Source of the DNA: Campylobacter concisus | Lineage (GTDB): Bacteria > Campylobacterota > Campylobacteria > Campylobacterales > Campylobacteraceae | Direction of reading: 5' to 3' | DNA: 64,000 nucleotides | NCBI RefSeq assembly: GCF_003049735.1 | Contig: NZ_PIRM01000001.1 | Span: 248,001-312,000 of the forward strand | Part shown: piece after piece, positions 18,182-27,707 of the stretch | Layout: each line of letters starts with the position of its first letter | How positions within the stretch are numbered: position 1 is the stretch's first letter | Made by a program: the position numbers and the translations under genes | Notes under the pieces: generated by a model | Database searches by the model: none | What the model was told of the DNA's origin: nothing | Seen by the model: only the letters and a program-made list of their open reading frames with translations

Positions 18182-19269
18182 TGGATCTTATCAATGACTT
18201 TCGCGATAAAAATTTAATCCTAGCCCTTTCAAAACTTATCCAAAAAGAGAGCACAAAGCCCCTAAATATCATGGAAATTTGTGGCGGTCACACGCATAGC
18301 ATTATGAAATTTGCACTGCCAAGCTTAGTAGGAGAGCATATAAATTTCGTCCACGGCCCAGGCTGTCCAGTCTGCGTGATGCCAAAAAGCCGCATAGATG
18401 AGGCCTGTAAGCTAGCTAGTATGGATAATGTGATCTTTTGCACGCTAGCTGACATGCTAAGAGTGCCTGGCTCAAAGACAAGCTTGCAAAAGCTTCGCGG
18501 CGAAGGACACGACATAAGGGCACTTTACACTCCACTTGATGCGCTAAATATAGCTAAGCAAAATCCAGAAAAAAAGGTCATATTTTTTGCGATCGGCTTT
18601 GAGACAACGACTCCGATGAGTGCAAATTTGGTTGAAAAAGTGGTGCAAGAGGGCATTAAAAATTTATACTTTCATATAAATCACGTAACTGTTCCAGCCC
18701 CAGTTAGAGCCATAATGAGCGATGAAAACGTGAGGATAGACGCATTTTTGGGTCCAAGTCACGTAAGCGTCATTACTGGAAGTAAAATTTATAAAGAGCT
18801 AGCAAGCGAATTTAAAAGACCTATCGCCATTAGCGGTTTTGAGCCGCTTGACATCATGGCAAGTGTGCTAAATTTAGTCCGTCAGCAAAACGCAGGCACT
18901 TATGAAGTCTATAACGAGTACGCAAGGGCTGTCAAAGAAGAGGGCAACGTCAAGGCAAAAGAGCTCATAGCTAAGTACTTTGAGCCGTGCGACTTTGTTT
19001 GGAGAGGCCTTGGCGAGATAGCGCAAAGCGGCATGAAGCTAAGAGATGAGTTTGCCTATCTTGACGCCAGAGTGCAGTTTGACTGCAGCGTAGAGAGCGC
19101 TAGTGAGAGCAAGGCTTGCATTTGTGGGCAAATTTTAAGAGGGCTAGCAAAGCCGACTGATTGTAAGGTCTTTGGCAAGGTCTGCAACCCACAAAATCCG
19201 ATAGGATCGTGCATGGTCTCAAGCGAGGGCGCTTGTGCGGCATATTTTAAATACGCAAGAGTTGGTTAA
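18181..19269 (+). CDS. hypD: hydrogenase formation protein HypD
   Basis: Scaffold with a [4Fe-4S] cluster on which the Fe(CN)2CO cofactor is built with HypC and HypE. The signatures MEICGGHTHSIMKFAL, VHGPGCPVCVMP, FFAIGFETTTPMSA, SGFEPLDIMAS and the C-terminal cysteine cluster (CICGQILRGLAKPTDC, GSCMVSSEGACAAYF) are all visible. I use the ATG at 18181 (362 aa), with GGGGA upstream, rather than the TTG one codon earlier; it overlaps hypC by 1 nt. Confidence 0.96.
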
Positions 19270-19277
19270 GGAATTTA

Positions 19278-20270
19278 ATGAAAAAGATAATGCTAAGCCA
19301 CGGCGGCGGCGGCGAGGAGATGAACTCGCTTATAAACGAGACGATATTTAAAATTTTCGATAACGAAATTTTAAGGCAGAGCAACGACTCGGCGATATTA
19401 AATTTAAACGGCAAGATCGCATTTAGCTCTGATAGCTTTGTGATAACTCCCATTTTTTTCAACGGTGGCGACATCGGCAAGATCGCAGCTTGCGGCACGA
19501 TAAACGACCTTACGATGGTTGGAGCAAGCGCAAAATACCTAAGCTGCTCGCTCATCATCGAAGAGGGGCTTAGTATAGAAGAGCTTGAAACGGTACTTGG
19601 CTCGCTTGCAAAAACTTGCAAAGAGAGCGGTGTAAGCGTAGTTTGTGGCGATACAAAGGTCGTGCCAAAGGGCAAATGCGATAAAATTTTCATAAACACA
19701 GCAGGCATCGGCGAGATAGTTTGCGAAGGCGTGGAGCTTAAAAATTTAAAAGCTGGGGCAAAAATTCTCATCTCTGGAGATGTTGGCAGGCACGGCGGTG
19801 TGGTGCTAGCTGCAAGAGAGGAATTTGAGCTTGGACTTGATCTAAAAAGTGACTGCAAGAGCTTAAAAGAGGTTGCTTTGAGGCTATTTGAGGCTGGTAT
19901 AAAACCGCAGTGCATGCGTGATGCGACAAGAGGCGGACTAAGTGCAGTGCTAAATGAATGGACTAAATTTGCTAAATTTGACATCTTGGTTTTTGAAGAA
20001 AATATCAAGGTCGCAGACGAAGTGATGGGCGTTTGTGAGCTATTTGGTTTTGAGCCTTATGAGCTTGCAAATGAGGGCACTTTTGTGATGGCTGTTGATG
20101 AGAGTCAGGCCGAGGACGCGCTTAATATTTTAAGAGAATTTGACAAAAATGCGATGATAATAGGCGAGGTAATGGAAGCAAAAAACGAGCGTGTCATTAT
20201 CGAAAACGCCTATAAATCAAGAAGATTTCTCGAGCCGCCAAAGGGCGAGCTACTACCAAGGATCTGCTAA
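19278..20270 (+). CDS. hypE: hydrogenase maturation protein HypE
   Basis: PurM-like ATP-dependent dehydratase that turns the C-terminal thiocarbamate (from HypF) into thiocyanate and donates cyanide to iron. The 330-aa product starts with a glycine-rich motif (LSHGGGGEEMNSLI), has GGDIGKIAACGTINDLTMVG, VCGDTKVVPKG, GDVGRHGGVVLAAREEF and MRDATRGGLSAVLNEW, and ends in PRIC with the required C-terminal cysteine. Its stop overlaps the hypA start by 1 nt. Confidence 0.97.
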   Translation: MKKIMLSHGGGGEEMNSLINETIFKIFDNEILRQSNDSAILNLNGKIAFSSDSFVITPIFFNGGDIGKIAACGTINDLTMVGASAKYLSCSLIIEEGLSIEELETVLGSLAKTCKESGVSVVCGDTKVVPKGKCDKIFINTAGIGEIVCEGVELKNLKAGAKILISGDVGRHGGVVLAAREEFELGLDLKSDCKSLKEVALRLFEAGIKPQCMRDATRGGLSAVLNEWTKFAKFDILVFEENIKVADEVMGVCELFGFEPYELANEGTFVMAVDESQAEDALNILREFDKNAMIIGEVMEAKNERVIIENAYKSRRFLEPPKGELLPRIC

Positions 20271-20611
20271 TGCACGAGCTTAGTATCGTTCAAAATTTAG
20301 TTAGCCTTTGCGAGAAAAATGCCGCCAAAGAAAATGCCAAAGAGATAAGCAAGATCGAGATAAAGGTTGGCCGTTTAAGCGGAGTGGAGCCTCATTATCT
20401 AGAGAGTGCCTTTGACGTTTATAAGGCTGGTACGATCTGCGAAAACGCCGAGCTTGTCATAAATTTACAAGGCATTGTGATCGAGTGTTTGGATTGTGGA
20501 TTTGGCGGGGAGCTTAGCGAAAATGACTTCACCTGCCCAAAGTGTAAAAGCCAAAATTTAAAGGTGACTGACGGCGAGGATATGTATCTCATGCGCCTTG
20601 AGATGAAGTAA
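20270..20611 (+). CDS. hypA: hydrogenase/urease nickel incorporation protein HypA
   Basis: Nickel metallochaperone (113 aa) partnering HypB. The nickel-binding N-terminus MHELSIV is intact, and the zinc site has two Cys pairs (CLDCGFG and CPKCKSQ). Last gene of hypBCDEA; 136 bp separate it from the convergent DUF3971 gene. No urease genes are present in the window, so hydrogenase is the only visible client. Confidence 0.95.
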   Translation: MHELSIVQNLVSLCEKNAAKENAKEISKIEIKVGRLSGVEPHYLESAFDVYKAGTICENAELVINLQGIVIECLDCGFGGELSENDFTCPKCKSQNLKVTDGEDMYLMRLEMK

Positions 20612-20707
20612 ATTTAAATCGCAGTTTAATTTAATCAAGCCTTGCCAGCAAGCAAAACAATAGCTATAACTTGTCTAGACTACTAATATGGCACTATAAA
20701 AATTCTC

Positions 20708-20739
20708 TTTTATGATTTTGCCCCCTTAAAAGCATAAAA
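20708..20739. terminator. candidate bidirectional terminator between hypA and the DUF3971 gene
   Basis: TTTTATG (20708-20714) pairs with CATAAAA (20733-20739) and an inner TTTT with AAAA, giving an 11-bp stem with one mismatch and a C-rich loop in the convergent spacer. A/T on both flanks lets it serve either strand. Confidence 0.5.
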
Positions 20740-20747
20740 CTACTTCT

Positions 20748-23348
20748 TTATTCAAATATCAAAAACGGAGCCTGAATCACGTTTCTTATTATCTTTAGTG
20801 GCGAGAGCAGGGCGTCTTGCAATATCTGCGTCGAGTATTCAGGCTTATCGGTAGTGCCTCGTATGGCGATGACTGTTGAGAGCGAGCGGTCCTTGCCAAG
20901 AATTATTTGATTTACCAGTGGAATTTTATCAATGATACTGCTAGCGTCTTTTAGTAGCTTTAGCTCAAGGTCGATATTTATCTTTTTACTCTTTAGATCG
21001 ATCGTGCCACGCCCACCGATATCAGCGCTTGTGCCTATCATTTCAATCGCTAAAAACTCGATCATATCACCATTTCTAGTGAGTAAAATTTTACCATTTT
21101 TAACAGTAAAGCCCTTGTCATTAAAATCAGGTGTTTTAAAGCTAAGAAGCGATGGAATCGAGTTTAAAAAGCTAAGCAGTCTTTGATAAAAGATATAATC
21201 CTTTAAAAAAGTATCAAAAAATCTCACCTCTGCCTTGAAATTCTTAGAGTTTTCTCCAAGCATTTTTAGGCGAAATTTACCACCCTCAAAGCTCTTGATG
21301 CCAAAAAGATCGTTGATAAATTCTCCGCTTATGTCGGTTGCGTCTAAATTTATACTCTTTTCATCATTAAAATAGCCAAGTCTACCTTGCTGAGCTAGGC
21401 CATTTAGCGAGGTGCTTTTGCCCTTTTTCTCGGCACTAAAGCTAGCAAATGGCAAGGTCTTGTTTAGATCCCTTAAAATGATATCGCCATTTTTTGCTAA
21501 AAGCTCAAGCGGCGTGCTTTGTTCGCTGGTTTTGTTATCATCAAGCACTAGCAAATTTAGATCTTTAGTTTTTACGTTTATGGCTTTTTCTTTTATGTCC
21601 AGGCTTAGCTTTTTACTTGCACTATCTACCTTCACACCAGCTTTTGAGACTAAAATTTTAAGATCATCGTTTTCATATTTTGAGCCATTTTTATCTAAAA
21701 ACGGCAAGTCAAAGTTTACCTCTTTGGCAAAAATTTCAAGATCAGTAAAATCCTTGCTTTTTATACTAAGTTCATCAAAACCACGCACACCGTTTTGCTT
21801 TAAAACAGGCGAGCTCTCTATGAAAAATTTACTATTTTTTGTTGATATTTTACTTTCACTGCCAAAGCTCATATCAAGCTCAAATGGCTCTATCTTAAGC
21901 AAAGTTTCACCAGCCTTGCTAAAGTCCAAAAATGCGTTAAATGGCTCATTTTTAAAGGCTAAAATTTCATCATTTTTCTCTTTTAGATCAAAGCTTTCTA
22001 TCACGCCTTTTATCTCGCCAGTACTTTTTTGTAAATTTATATCAGCCTTAGTATTTGCTTTAAAAAACTCAAGCCCAAAGCCAGTAGCATCGATGCTTAA
22101 ATTTGTCGTATTTATGAGCTTTACGAGAGCATTTTTGGTATTAAATTTACTCCCAGCAATCTCTAAAACCGCATCACTTAGCTTAAATTCTCCATTTGCA
22201 ATGACGCTTTTTTCATCAAAATTTTCTAAGCTTTTCTCATCAAGCTTTATCAAAATTTTTAAGCTAGCATCCATTTTTCCGCTAAGCTGCCTTACTGGCA
22301 CGATGATTTTATAAGCTTTTAATATCTTATTTATAGTTTCATCATAAATTGATTTTGTCTTTATAAAAAGCTCTAAATTTGCGCTTTTTTCATCAAAGAT
22401 ATTATTTATCGTAACATTTGAGCCATCAAGTTTTTTGCCCTTGTAAATAGGTGAAATAAGATCAAATTTAAGCTTTGAGTTTTTAAGCGTGATATTTGCC
22501 TCGCCTACATTTACGGCTGGCAAGCCTTTTTCAAATTTAACGAGCAAATTTTTAGTATTTGCGGTGGCATTTAGATCATTTAGATAAAAGTCATTTTTAG
22601 CTAGATCCACCTTGCCGTTTATCTCTTTTAACTCGTAATCATCAGCAATGATGTATCCATATATCCAGTTTTTAACTTCACTATTTAGCTCTATGCGTCT
22701 GTCAAGCTCATCAATGAAGTTTTTAATGCTTCCAGCCTCGACATCATAAGCCTTGTAAGTTAAAAATGTATCTTTTAGGGCAAAATTTAGCTTACCGTGC
22801 AGCTCATGAGAGGTGAAATTTCCTTCAAATTTATAGTCATTTTTATCAAAATCTGCACTCCCTTCGCCGCTAATGCTCACGTTAAAATCCTTAAAGCTTA
22901 AATTTCTAACGCTAAAAAGATCTATTCCGTATTGCTGTTCGTTTTGGAATTTAATATCCACATTTAAATAAGGGCTATCAACAAAAAATATATCATCTAA
23001 AAATAGAATTTTTAGTTTAAAATCATCTCCTATTTGCACATTTTCAAGTGAAATTTCTTGAAAAATCGTATCTATAAAATCTACGCTTTTACTAAGATTT
23101 AAAAGGCGCTCATCGCTGCTTTTTTGCTTACTCTCTTTCTTAAAATTTGGGAGCTTTATCTGCTTTGCTCTTGCAATTATTTTTTTATCTAATTTTATAT
23201 ATAATTGCTCCAATTTTACGCCGTAAAACTCGAAATCGTTAATTTTTATGCCGTATTTTAAAAGTAAGATAAATGAAAGAATCAAGATGATAAAAAATTT
23301 TATAAAAAAGCCATATTTAGACATTTTTTTTGATATCGTAGCCATCAT
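20748..23348 (-). CDS. AsmA-like/DUF3971 domain-containing envelope protein
   Basis: An 866-aa protein with one N-terminal membrane anchor (FFIKFFIILILSFILLL) and a very long, Lys/Asp/Asn-rich, beta-predicted periplasmic body with no cysteine clusters. This fits the AsmA/TamB/YhdP-type group, whose members form long grooves carrying phospholipids to the outer membrane. The C-terminal part (GRGTIDLKSKKINIDLELKL, then VNQIILGKDRS and IRGTTDKPEYSTQI) is the typical AsmA-like C-terminal end. Start: adjacent ATGs at 23348 and 23345 and another at 23324; all lie inside the coding region of the divergent mltG gene. Function is inferred from architecture only. Confidence 0.8.
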   Translation of the reverse strand: MMATISKKMSKYGFFIKFFIILILSFILLLKYGIKINDFEFYGVKLEQLYIKLDKKIIARAKQIKLPNFKKESKQKSSDERLLNLSKSVDFIDTIFQEISLENVQIGDDFKLKILFLDDIFFVDSPYLNVDIKFQNEQQYGIDLFSVRNLSFKDFNVSISGEGSADFDKNDYKFEGNFTSHELHGKLNFALKDTFLTYKAYDVEAGSIKNFIDELDRRIELNSEVKNWIYGYIIADDYELKEINGKVDLAKNDFYLNDLNATANTKNLLVKFEKGLPAVNVGEANITLKNSKLKFDLISPIYKGKKLDGSNVTINNIFDEKSANLELFIKTKSIYDETINKILKAYKIIVPVRQLSGKMDASLKILIKLDEKSLENFDEKSVIANGEFKLSDAVLEIAGSKFNTKNALVKLINTTNLSIDATGFGLEFFKANTKADINLQKSTGEIKGVIESFDLKEKNDEILAFKNEPFNAFLDFSKAGETLLKIEPFELDMSFGSESKISTKNSKFFIESSPVLKQNGVRGFDELSIKSKDFTDLEIFAKEVNFDLPFLDKNGSKYENDDLKILVSKAGVKVDSASKKLSLDIKEKAINVKTKDLNLLVLDDNKTSEQSTPLELLAKNGDIILRDLNKTLPFASFSAEKKGKSTSLNGLAQQGRLGYFNDEKSINLDATDISGEFINDLFGIKSFEGGKFRLKMLGENSKNFKAEVRFFDTFLKDYIFYQRLLSFLNSIPSLLSFKTPDFNDKGFTVKNGKILLTRNGDMIEFLAIEMIGTSADIGGRGTIDLKSKKINIDLELKLLKDASSIIDKIPLVNQIILGKDRSLSTVIAIRGTTDKPEYSTQILQDALLSPLKIIRNVIQAPFLIFE

Positions 23349-24231
23349 TTTCCTAAGTATTTTTGTCTATTTGGCACGCCCTATAAACACAAGCAAGGTC
23401 GTTTTTATACCAAAGGGAAGTGTGGGCGAGATTATATCTTATTTAGCTAATCGCAACTTTAACTTAAGCGTGATAGACAAATACGCCATACTTTTTATCG
23501 GCTCTCCGCAATCTGGCTGGATAGAGATCGGCCAAGATAAAATTTCAAGGGTTGATTTTTTAAAAAAACTCGCAAAGTCAAAAGCGGCTTTAACCGAGAT
23601 AACGCTAATACCAGGCGAAACGACTATCGTTTTTTTAAACCAGATCGCCGCCCAGCTAGGGCTTGATTCAGTTAAGCTAAATAGCGAATATAACGCTCTT
23701 GCTCCAGTGAGTGATGGCTTTTTGATGCCAAATACATACAAAATCCCAATAGGTATCAGCGAAAGGCACCTTGCTTTTTATCTTGTAAATTCATCAAGAA
23801 AGGCTCAAAGCGATATCAGCAATAAAATTTTTGGCGAATACAACGAGAAAAAATGGTTTAAAATTTTAACGATCGCTTCGATCATTCAAAAGGAAGCTGC
23901 AAATGATGCTGAAATGCCACTTGTCGCCTCAGTCATTTATAACCGCCTAAATAAGGGCATGAGGTTGCAGATGGACGGCACACTAAACTACGGAATTTAT
24001 TCACACGATGTGATCACGGCTGAGCGCATAAGAAGCGATATGAGCGAGTTTAATACCTATCTAAACGATGGTATCCCGCCAAGTCCGGTCTGCTGCGTCT
24101 CGATAAGCGCGATCAAAGCGGCGATAAACCCTGCAAAGAGCGATTATTTATACTTTGTGCTTGATAGAAAGGCGAAAAAACACATTTTTTCAAAAACCTT
24201 AAGCGAGCACAACCAAAATATAGGAAAATAG
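23287..24231 (+). CDS. mltG: endolytic transglycosylase MltG
   Basis: Inner-membrane lytic transglycosylase that cuts nascent glycan strands and is proposed to end peptidoglycan chains. The chosen ATG (23287) gives 314 aa: a membrane anchor (residues ~11-30, DIFFDIVAIIFLSIFVYLA), a LysM-like segment (VVFIPKGSVGEIISYLA) and the YceG catalytic domain with ASIIQKEAANDAEMPLVASV (catalytic Glu in QKEA), VIYNRLNKGMRLQMDGTLNY and IPPSPVCCVSISAIKAAINP. An in-frame ATG at 23248 would add 13 residues. Either way its 5' end overlaps the 5' end of the divergent DUF3971 gene. Confidence 0.92.
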   Translation: MIKNFIKKPYLDIFFDIVAIIFLSIFVYLARPINTSKVVFIPKGSVGEIISYLANRNFNLSVIDKYAILFIGSPQSGWIEIGQDKISRVDFLKKLAKSKAALTEITLIPGETTIVFLNQIAAQLGLDSVKLNSEYNALAPVSDGFLMPNTYKIPIGISERHLAFYLVNSSRKAQSDISNKIFGEYNEKKWFKILTIASIIQKEAANDAEMPLVASVIYNRLNKGMRLQMDGTLNYGIYSHDVITAERIRSDMSEFNTYLNDGIPPSPVCCVSISAIKAAINPAKSDYLYFVLDRKAKKHIFSKTLSEHNQNIGK

Positions 24232-24314
24232 AGCTAGAATTTGCGGCAAATGCCTAAAATACAACGAGATTTAATAAAGAAAGTGATAAATTTTAAAAAA
24301 CTAAAAGGGCTAAA

Positions 24315-26489
24315 ATGAGTGACATTATCTGGACCAAAACTGACGAAGCACCGCTTTTTGCAAGCTACTCTCTTTTTCCTATCGTAAAGAGCTTTTTATC
24401 TCGTGCTGGCATTAGCATAACAAGGGCTGATATTAGCCTAGCTGGGAGAATTTTATCTCTTTTTAGCAAAGAGCTTGGACTAAATAAGGCCGATGAGCTA
24501 GAACTTTTGGGCGAACTGACCGCTCACAAAGAGGCAAATATCATAAAACTGCCAAACATCTCAGCTACGCTCGTTCAGCTAAAAGCGGCTATTGATGAGC
24601 TAAGAAGCAAGGGCATAAATGTGCCTTTTTATCCAGATGAAATCATCACAGACTACGACGAAGAGGTTGCTAAAAAATACCAAAAAGTGCTTGGCAGCGC
24701 GGTTAATCCAGTTCTTAGACAAGGAAACTCAGATAGAAGAGTCTTGCCACCAGTTAAAGAATTTGCCAAAAAACATCCACATAGCAACGGTGACTGGGAT
24801 AAGGCAAATAAGACAAAAATTTGCTACATGCAAAAGGGCGATTTTTATGAGAATGAGCGCTCTATTATTGCTAGTAAAGATGAGAAATTTTATATAAATT
24901 TTGTGAGCACGGATGGCAAAAAAGAGCTTTTAAAAGAGCTTGCCATCCAAAGCGGCGAAATAGTTGATGCCACATATTTAAGTGTAGATGAGCTAGATAA
25001 ATTTTATGTAAGCTGTTTTGAAGAGGCAAAAAAAGAGAATTTGACCTTGAGCCTGCACCTAAAATGTACGATGATGAAGGTTAGCGATCCAGTCATCTTT
25101 GCTCACGCGATAAAAAGTTATTTTAAAGAGGCTTTTGAGCTATTTGGTGAAGAGTTTAAAACTCATAGCGTGGAGGCAAAAAACGGCTTAAAAGATATGT
25201 TTTCTAAAATTTCAACTCTTAAAAATAAAGATGAAATTTTGGCTAAATTTGATGAAATTTTTAGCAAAAAGGCAAAAATTTGGGCATTAAATGAAAGTGC
25301 TAGCAACTTTGATGTGCCAAATGACGTTATCATCGATGCCTCCGTGCCTGCGCTTATTAGAAATTCTGGCAAGGTAAAAGATAGAAGTGGCGAGCTAAAT
25401 TTCTCGCTTTGTATGATCCCAGATAGAACATACGCTAGGGTTTATGAGGCTTGTGTAGCGGACTTTAAGGAGCATGGCGCGCTTGATGTGAGCAAGATCG
25501 GTAGCGTAGCAAACGTGGGGCTCATGGCTAAAAAGGCTGAGGAGTACGGCAGCCACGATAAGACTTTCATCGCAAAAGAAGATGGAGAATTTGTAGTTTT
25601 TGATGAGGCTGGTGAGAGTGTCTTTAAATTTAGCGTCAAAAAGGGCGACATTTTTAGGATGACTCAGGCAAAGGATGATGCGATAAATGCGTGGTTCGAG
25701 CTTGCTTTAAAAAGAGGCGAAATCTCAAAAGATGAGCTTATATTTTGGCTAGATAGTAGCCGTGTTCACGATAGAAATTTGATAGCTAAATTTGAAAAAT
25801 TTAGAGAGAAATTTGCTAGCGCTGGCGTAAAATTTGAAATTTTAAACTACGAGCAAGCGACTGCAAAAACGCTTAGCTTGATAAGAGCTGGCAAAGATGT
25901 CATAGGCGTCACTGGTAACGTTTTAAGAGATTATTTAACCGATCTTTTCCCGATCTTTGAGCTAGGTGGCAGCTCAAAAATGCTCTCAGTCGTGCCGCTA
26001 CTTGCTGGTGGAGCGATGTTTGAGACGGGCGCTGGTGGAACGGCTCCAGCGCTTGTAAAAGAGCTAAAAGAGAAAAACCATCTACTTTGGGATAGCCTCG
26101 GCGAGTTTTTAGCGCTTAGTGCTTCGCTCGAGCATTTAGCGTTTGCTAAGCAAAAAAAAGAGGCAAAAGAGCTAAGTGATGCGCTAAATAGAGCGGTTGC
26201 TAGCTATTTGGACGAAAACAAAACGCCAAACGCCACTCTTGATACCAGAGAATCGCACTTTTATTTGGCACTTTTTTGGGCAAGAGAAATGGCAAAAAGT
26301 GGTGGAATTTTAAGTAAAATTTTTGAAAATTTAGCAGACGAGCTAGAGAAAAATGAGAGTGAAATTTTAAAAGATATAAGACAAGATGATGGCGCAAGCG
26401 TGGAATTTGGCGGATATTATTTGCCAGATGAAACAAAAGCAAATGAGGTCATGAGACCAAGTAAAATTTTAAATCAAATAATAGGATGA
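24315..26489 (+). CDS. icd: isocitrate dehydrogenase (NADP+), monomeric type
   Basis: Oxidatively decarboxylates isocitrate to 2-oxoglutarate with NADP+. The 724-aa length and sequence (IIWTKTDEAPLFASYSLFP; PVLRQGNSDRRVLPPVKEFA; LHLKCTMMKVSDPVIFAHA; SRVHDRNLIAKFEKFR; GGTAPALVKEL) are those of the monomeric class, unrelated in length to the 45-kDa dimeric enzyme. Four base pairs separate it from mdh, and the icd-mdh order matches C. jejuni. Its product is the substrate of OorDABC encoded just downstream. Confidence 0.96.
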   Translation: MSDIIWTKTDEAPLFASYSLFPIVKSFLSRAGISITRADISLAGRILSLFSKELGLNKADELELLGELTAHKEANIIKLPNISATLVQLKAAIDELRSKGINVPFYPDEIITDYDEEVAKKYQKVLGSAVNPVLRQGNSDRRVLPPVKEFAKKHPHSNGDWDKANKTKICYMQKGDFYENERSIIASKDEKFYINFVSTDGKKELLKELAIQSGEIVDATYLSVDELDKFYVSCFEEAKKENLTLSLHLKCTMMKVSDPVIFAHAIKSYFKEAFELFGEEFKTHSVEAKNGLKDMFSKISTLKNKDEILAKFDEIFSKKAKIWALNESASNFDVPNDVIIDASVPALIRNSGKVKDRSGELNFSLCMIPDRTYARVYEACVADFKEHGALDVSKIGSVANVGLMAKKAEEYGSHDKTFIAKEDGEFVVFDEAGESVFKFSVKKGDIFRMTQAKDDAINAWFELALKRGEISKDELIFWLDSSRVHDRNLIAKFEKFREKFASAGVKFEILNYEQATAKTLSLIRAGKDVIGVTGNVLRDYLTDLFPIFELGGSSKMLSVVPLLAGGAMFETGAGGTAPALVKELKEKNHLLWDSLGEFLALSASLEHLAFAKQKKEAKELSDALNRAVASYLDENKTPNATLDTRESHFYLALFWAREMAKSGGILSKIFENLADELEKNESEILKDIRQDDGASVEFGGYYLPDETKANEVMRPSKILNQIIG

Positions 26490-26493
26490 GAAA

Positions 26494-27387
26494 ATGAAAA
26501 TAAGTATAGTTGGAGCTGGAAACGTCGGTGCGAGCATAGCTTATGCGCTTTGCATGAGAGAAGTTTGCGATGAGATCGCGCTTGTGGATATATTTGGTGA
26601 TGTGGCACGTGCAAAAGCGATCGATCTAGCGCAGTCAAGCTGCGTTTTTAATGCTAAAACTACCGTTTGCGGTGGCGATGACTTTATGCTAATAGAGGGC
26701 AGTGATATCGTAGTGGTAACTGCTGGAAGCCCAAGAAAAGAGGGTCAAACAAGAGAGGACTTGCTCCTTAAAAATGCCGTAGTCGTAAAACAAACAGCTC
26801 AAAATATCGCAAAATTTGCACCAAATGCGGTGATAATCGTCGTGACAAATCCGCTTGATGTGATGGTCTGGACGGCTCATAAATTTAGTGGTTTTAGCAA
26901 AAATAAAGTGATCGGCATGGCTGGTGAGCTTGATGGGGCAAGATGCAGATATGAGCTAGCGCTTCTAAAAGACAAGGACGCAAAAGGGCTAAAGACAAAG
27001 ATAATTGGCGCTCACAACGACGAGATGATCGTATCTGCTAGTAACATTAGCGAAAATTTAAACGAAAATGAGCTAGCAACTCTTAAAAAAGAGACAAGCA
27101 CAGGTGGCGCAAAGATCGTTAAACTCCTTGGCACTTCAGCTTACTACGCACCAGCAGCTGCAGTTGTGAAAATGTGTGAAGCGATCATGGGCAAGAGTGA
27201 TGAAATTTTAAGTGCTAGCGTGCTTCTTGATGATGAGCTAAGTTGCGGCAGGCTAGTAAGGCTTGGACGCGAGGGCTTAAAAGAAATTTTAGAGCTAAAT
27301 ATAAATGAAAGTGAGCAAGAGCAGCTAAGTAAAAGCGAAGCTGATATTAGAAAAAACATTAAATTTTTAAAAGAAAATTTGGATTAG
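26494..27387 (+). CDS. mdh: malate dehydrogenase
   Basis: NAD-dependent interconversion of malate and oxaloacetate. The 297-aa protein has the Rossmann motif GAGNVGASIAYAL, the substrate-binding loop GSPRKEGQTREDLLLKN with two arginines as in malate rather than lactate dehydrogenases, NPLDVMVW, and the catalytic His in GAHNDEM. It sits between icd and the oor genes. It resembles the LDH-like MDH group, and lactate activity cannot be excluded from sequence. Confidence 0.9.
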   Translation: MKISIVGAGNVGASIAYALCMREVCDEIALVDIFGDVARAKAIDLAQSSCVFNAKTTVCGGDDFMLIEGSDIVVVTAGSPRKEGQTREDLLLKNAVVVKQTAQNIAKFAPNAVIIVVTNPLDVMVWTAHKFSGFSKNKVIGMAGELDGARCRYELALLKDKDAKGLKTKIIGAHNDEMIVSASNISENLNENELATLKKETSTGGAKIVKLLGTSAYYAPAAAVVKMCEAIMGKSDEILSASVLLDDELSCGRLVRLGREGLKEILELNINESEQEQLSKSEADIRKNIKFLKENLD

Positions 27388-27395
27388 GAATATAG

Positions 27396-27707
27396 ATGAT
27401 AATAAAAGAAAATGTACCTGTTTGGGTCGATGAGAGCAGGTGTAAAGCCTGTGATGTCTGCGTGAGCTACTGCCCAGCAGGCGTGCTAGCGATGAGGCTT
27501 GAGCCAAAAGCAGTGCTTGGTAAGATGATAGAGGTCGTCTATGCTGACTCATGTATAGGCTGTCGCGACTGCGAGCTTCACTGTCCTGATTTTGCTATTT
27601 ATGTGGCTGAAAAAGGCTTTAAATTTGCAAAGCTAACGCCTGAGAGCAAAGAGCGAGCTGCAGCCGTAAAGGCAAATAAATTTGCAAAGCTTGGAGAGAG
27701 CGCATGA
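27396..27707 (+). CDS. oorD: 2-oxoglutarate:acceptor oxidoreductase delta subunit (ferredoxin-like)
   Basis: 103-aa 2x[4Fe-4S] protein, the electron-transfer subunit of OorDABC. Two CxxCxxCxxxCP motifs are visible: CKACDVCVSYCP (residue ~17) and CIGCRDCELHCP (~50). It starts 8 bp after mdh and overlaps oorA by 4 bp. In C. jejuni this gene is preceded by sucC-sucD, which are missing here. Confidence 0.93.
   Translation: MIIKENVPVWVDESRCKACDVCVSYCPAGVLAMRLEPKAVLGKMIEVVYADSCIGCRDCELHCPDFAIYVAEKGFKFAKLTPESKERAAAVKANKFAKLGESA

Noticed and set aside
21412..22314. 300-codon open frame on the plus strand opposite the DUF3971 gene
   Set aside because: It is rich in Ser, Leu and Phe, the mirror image of a Lys/Glu/Asp-rich gene on the other strand, has no ribosome-binding site or motif, and the minus-strand gene has a coherent anchor and AsmA-like end.
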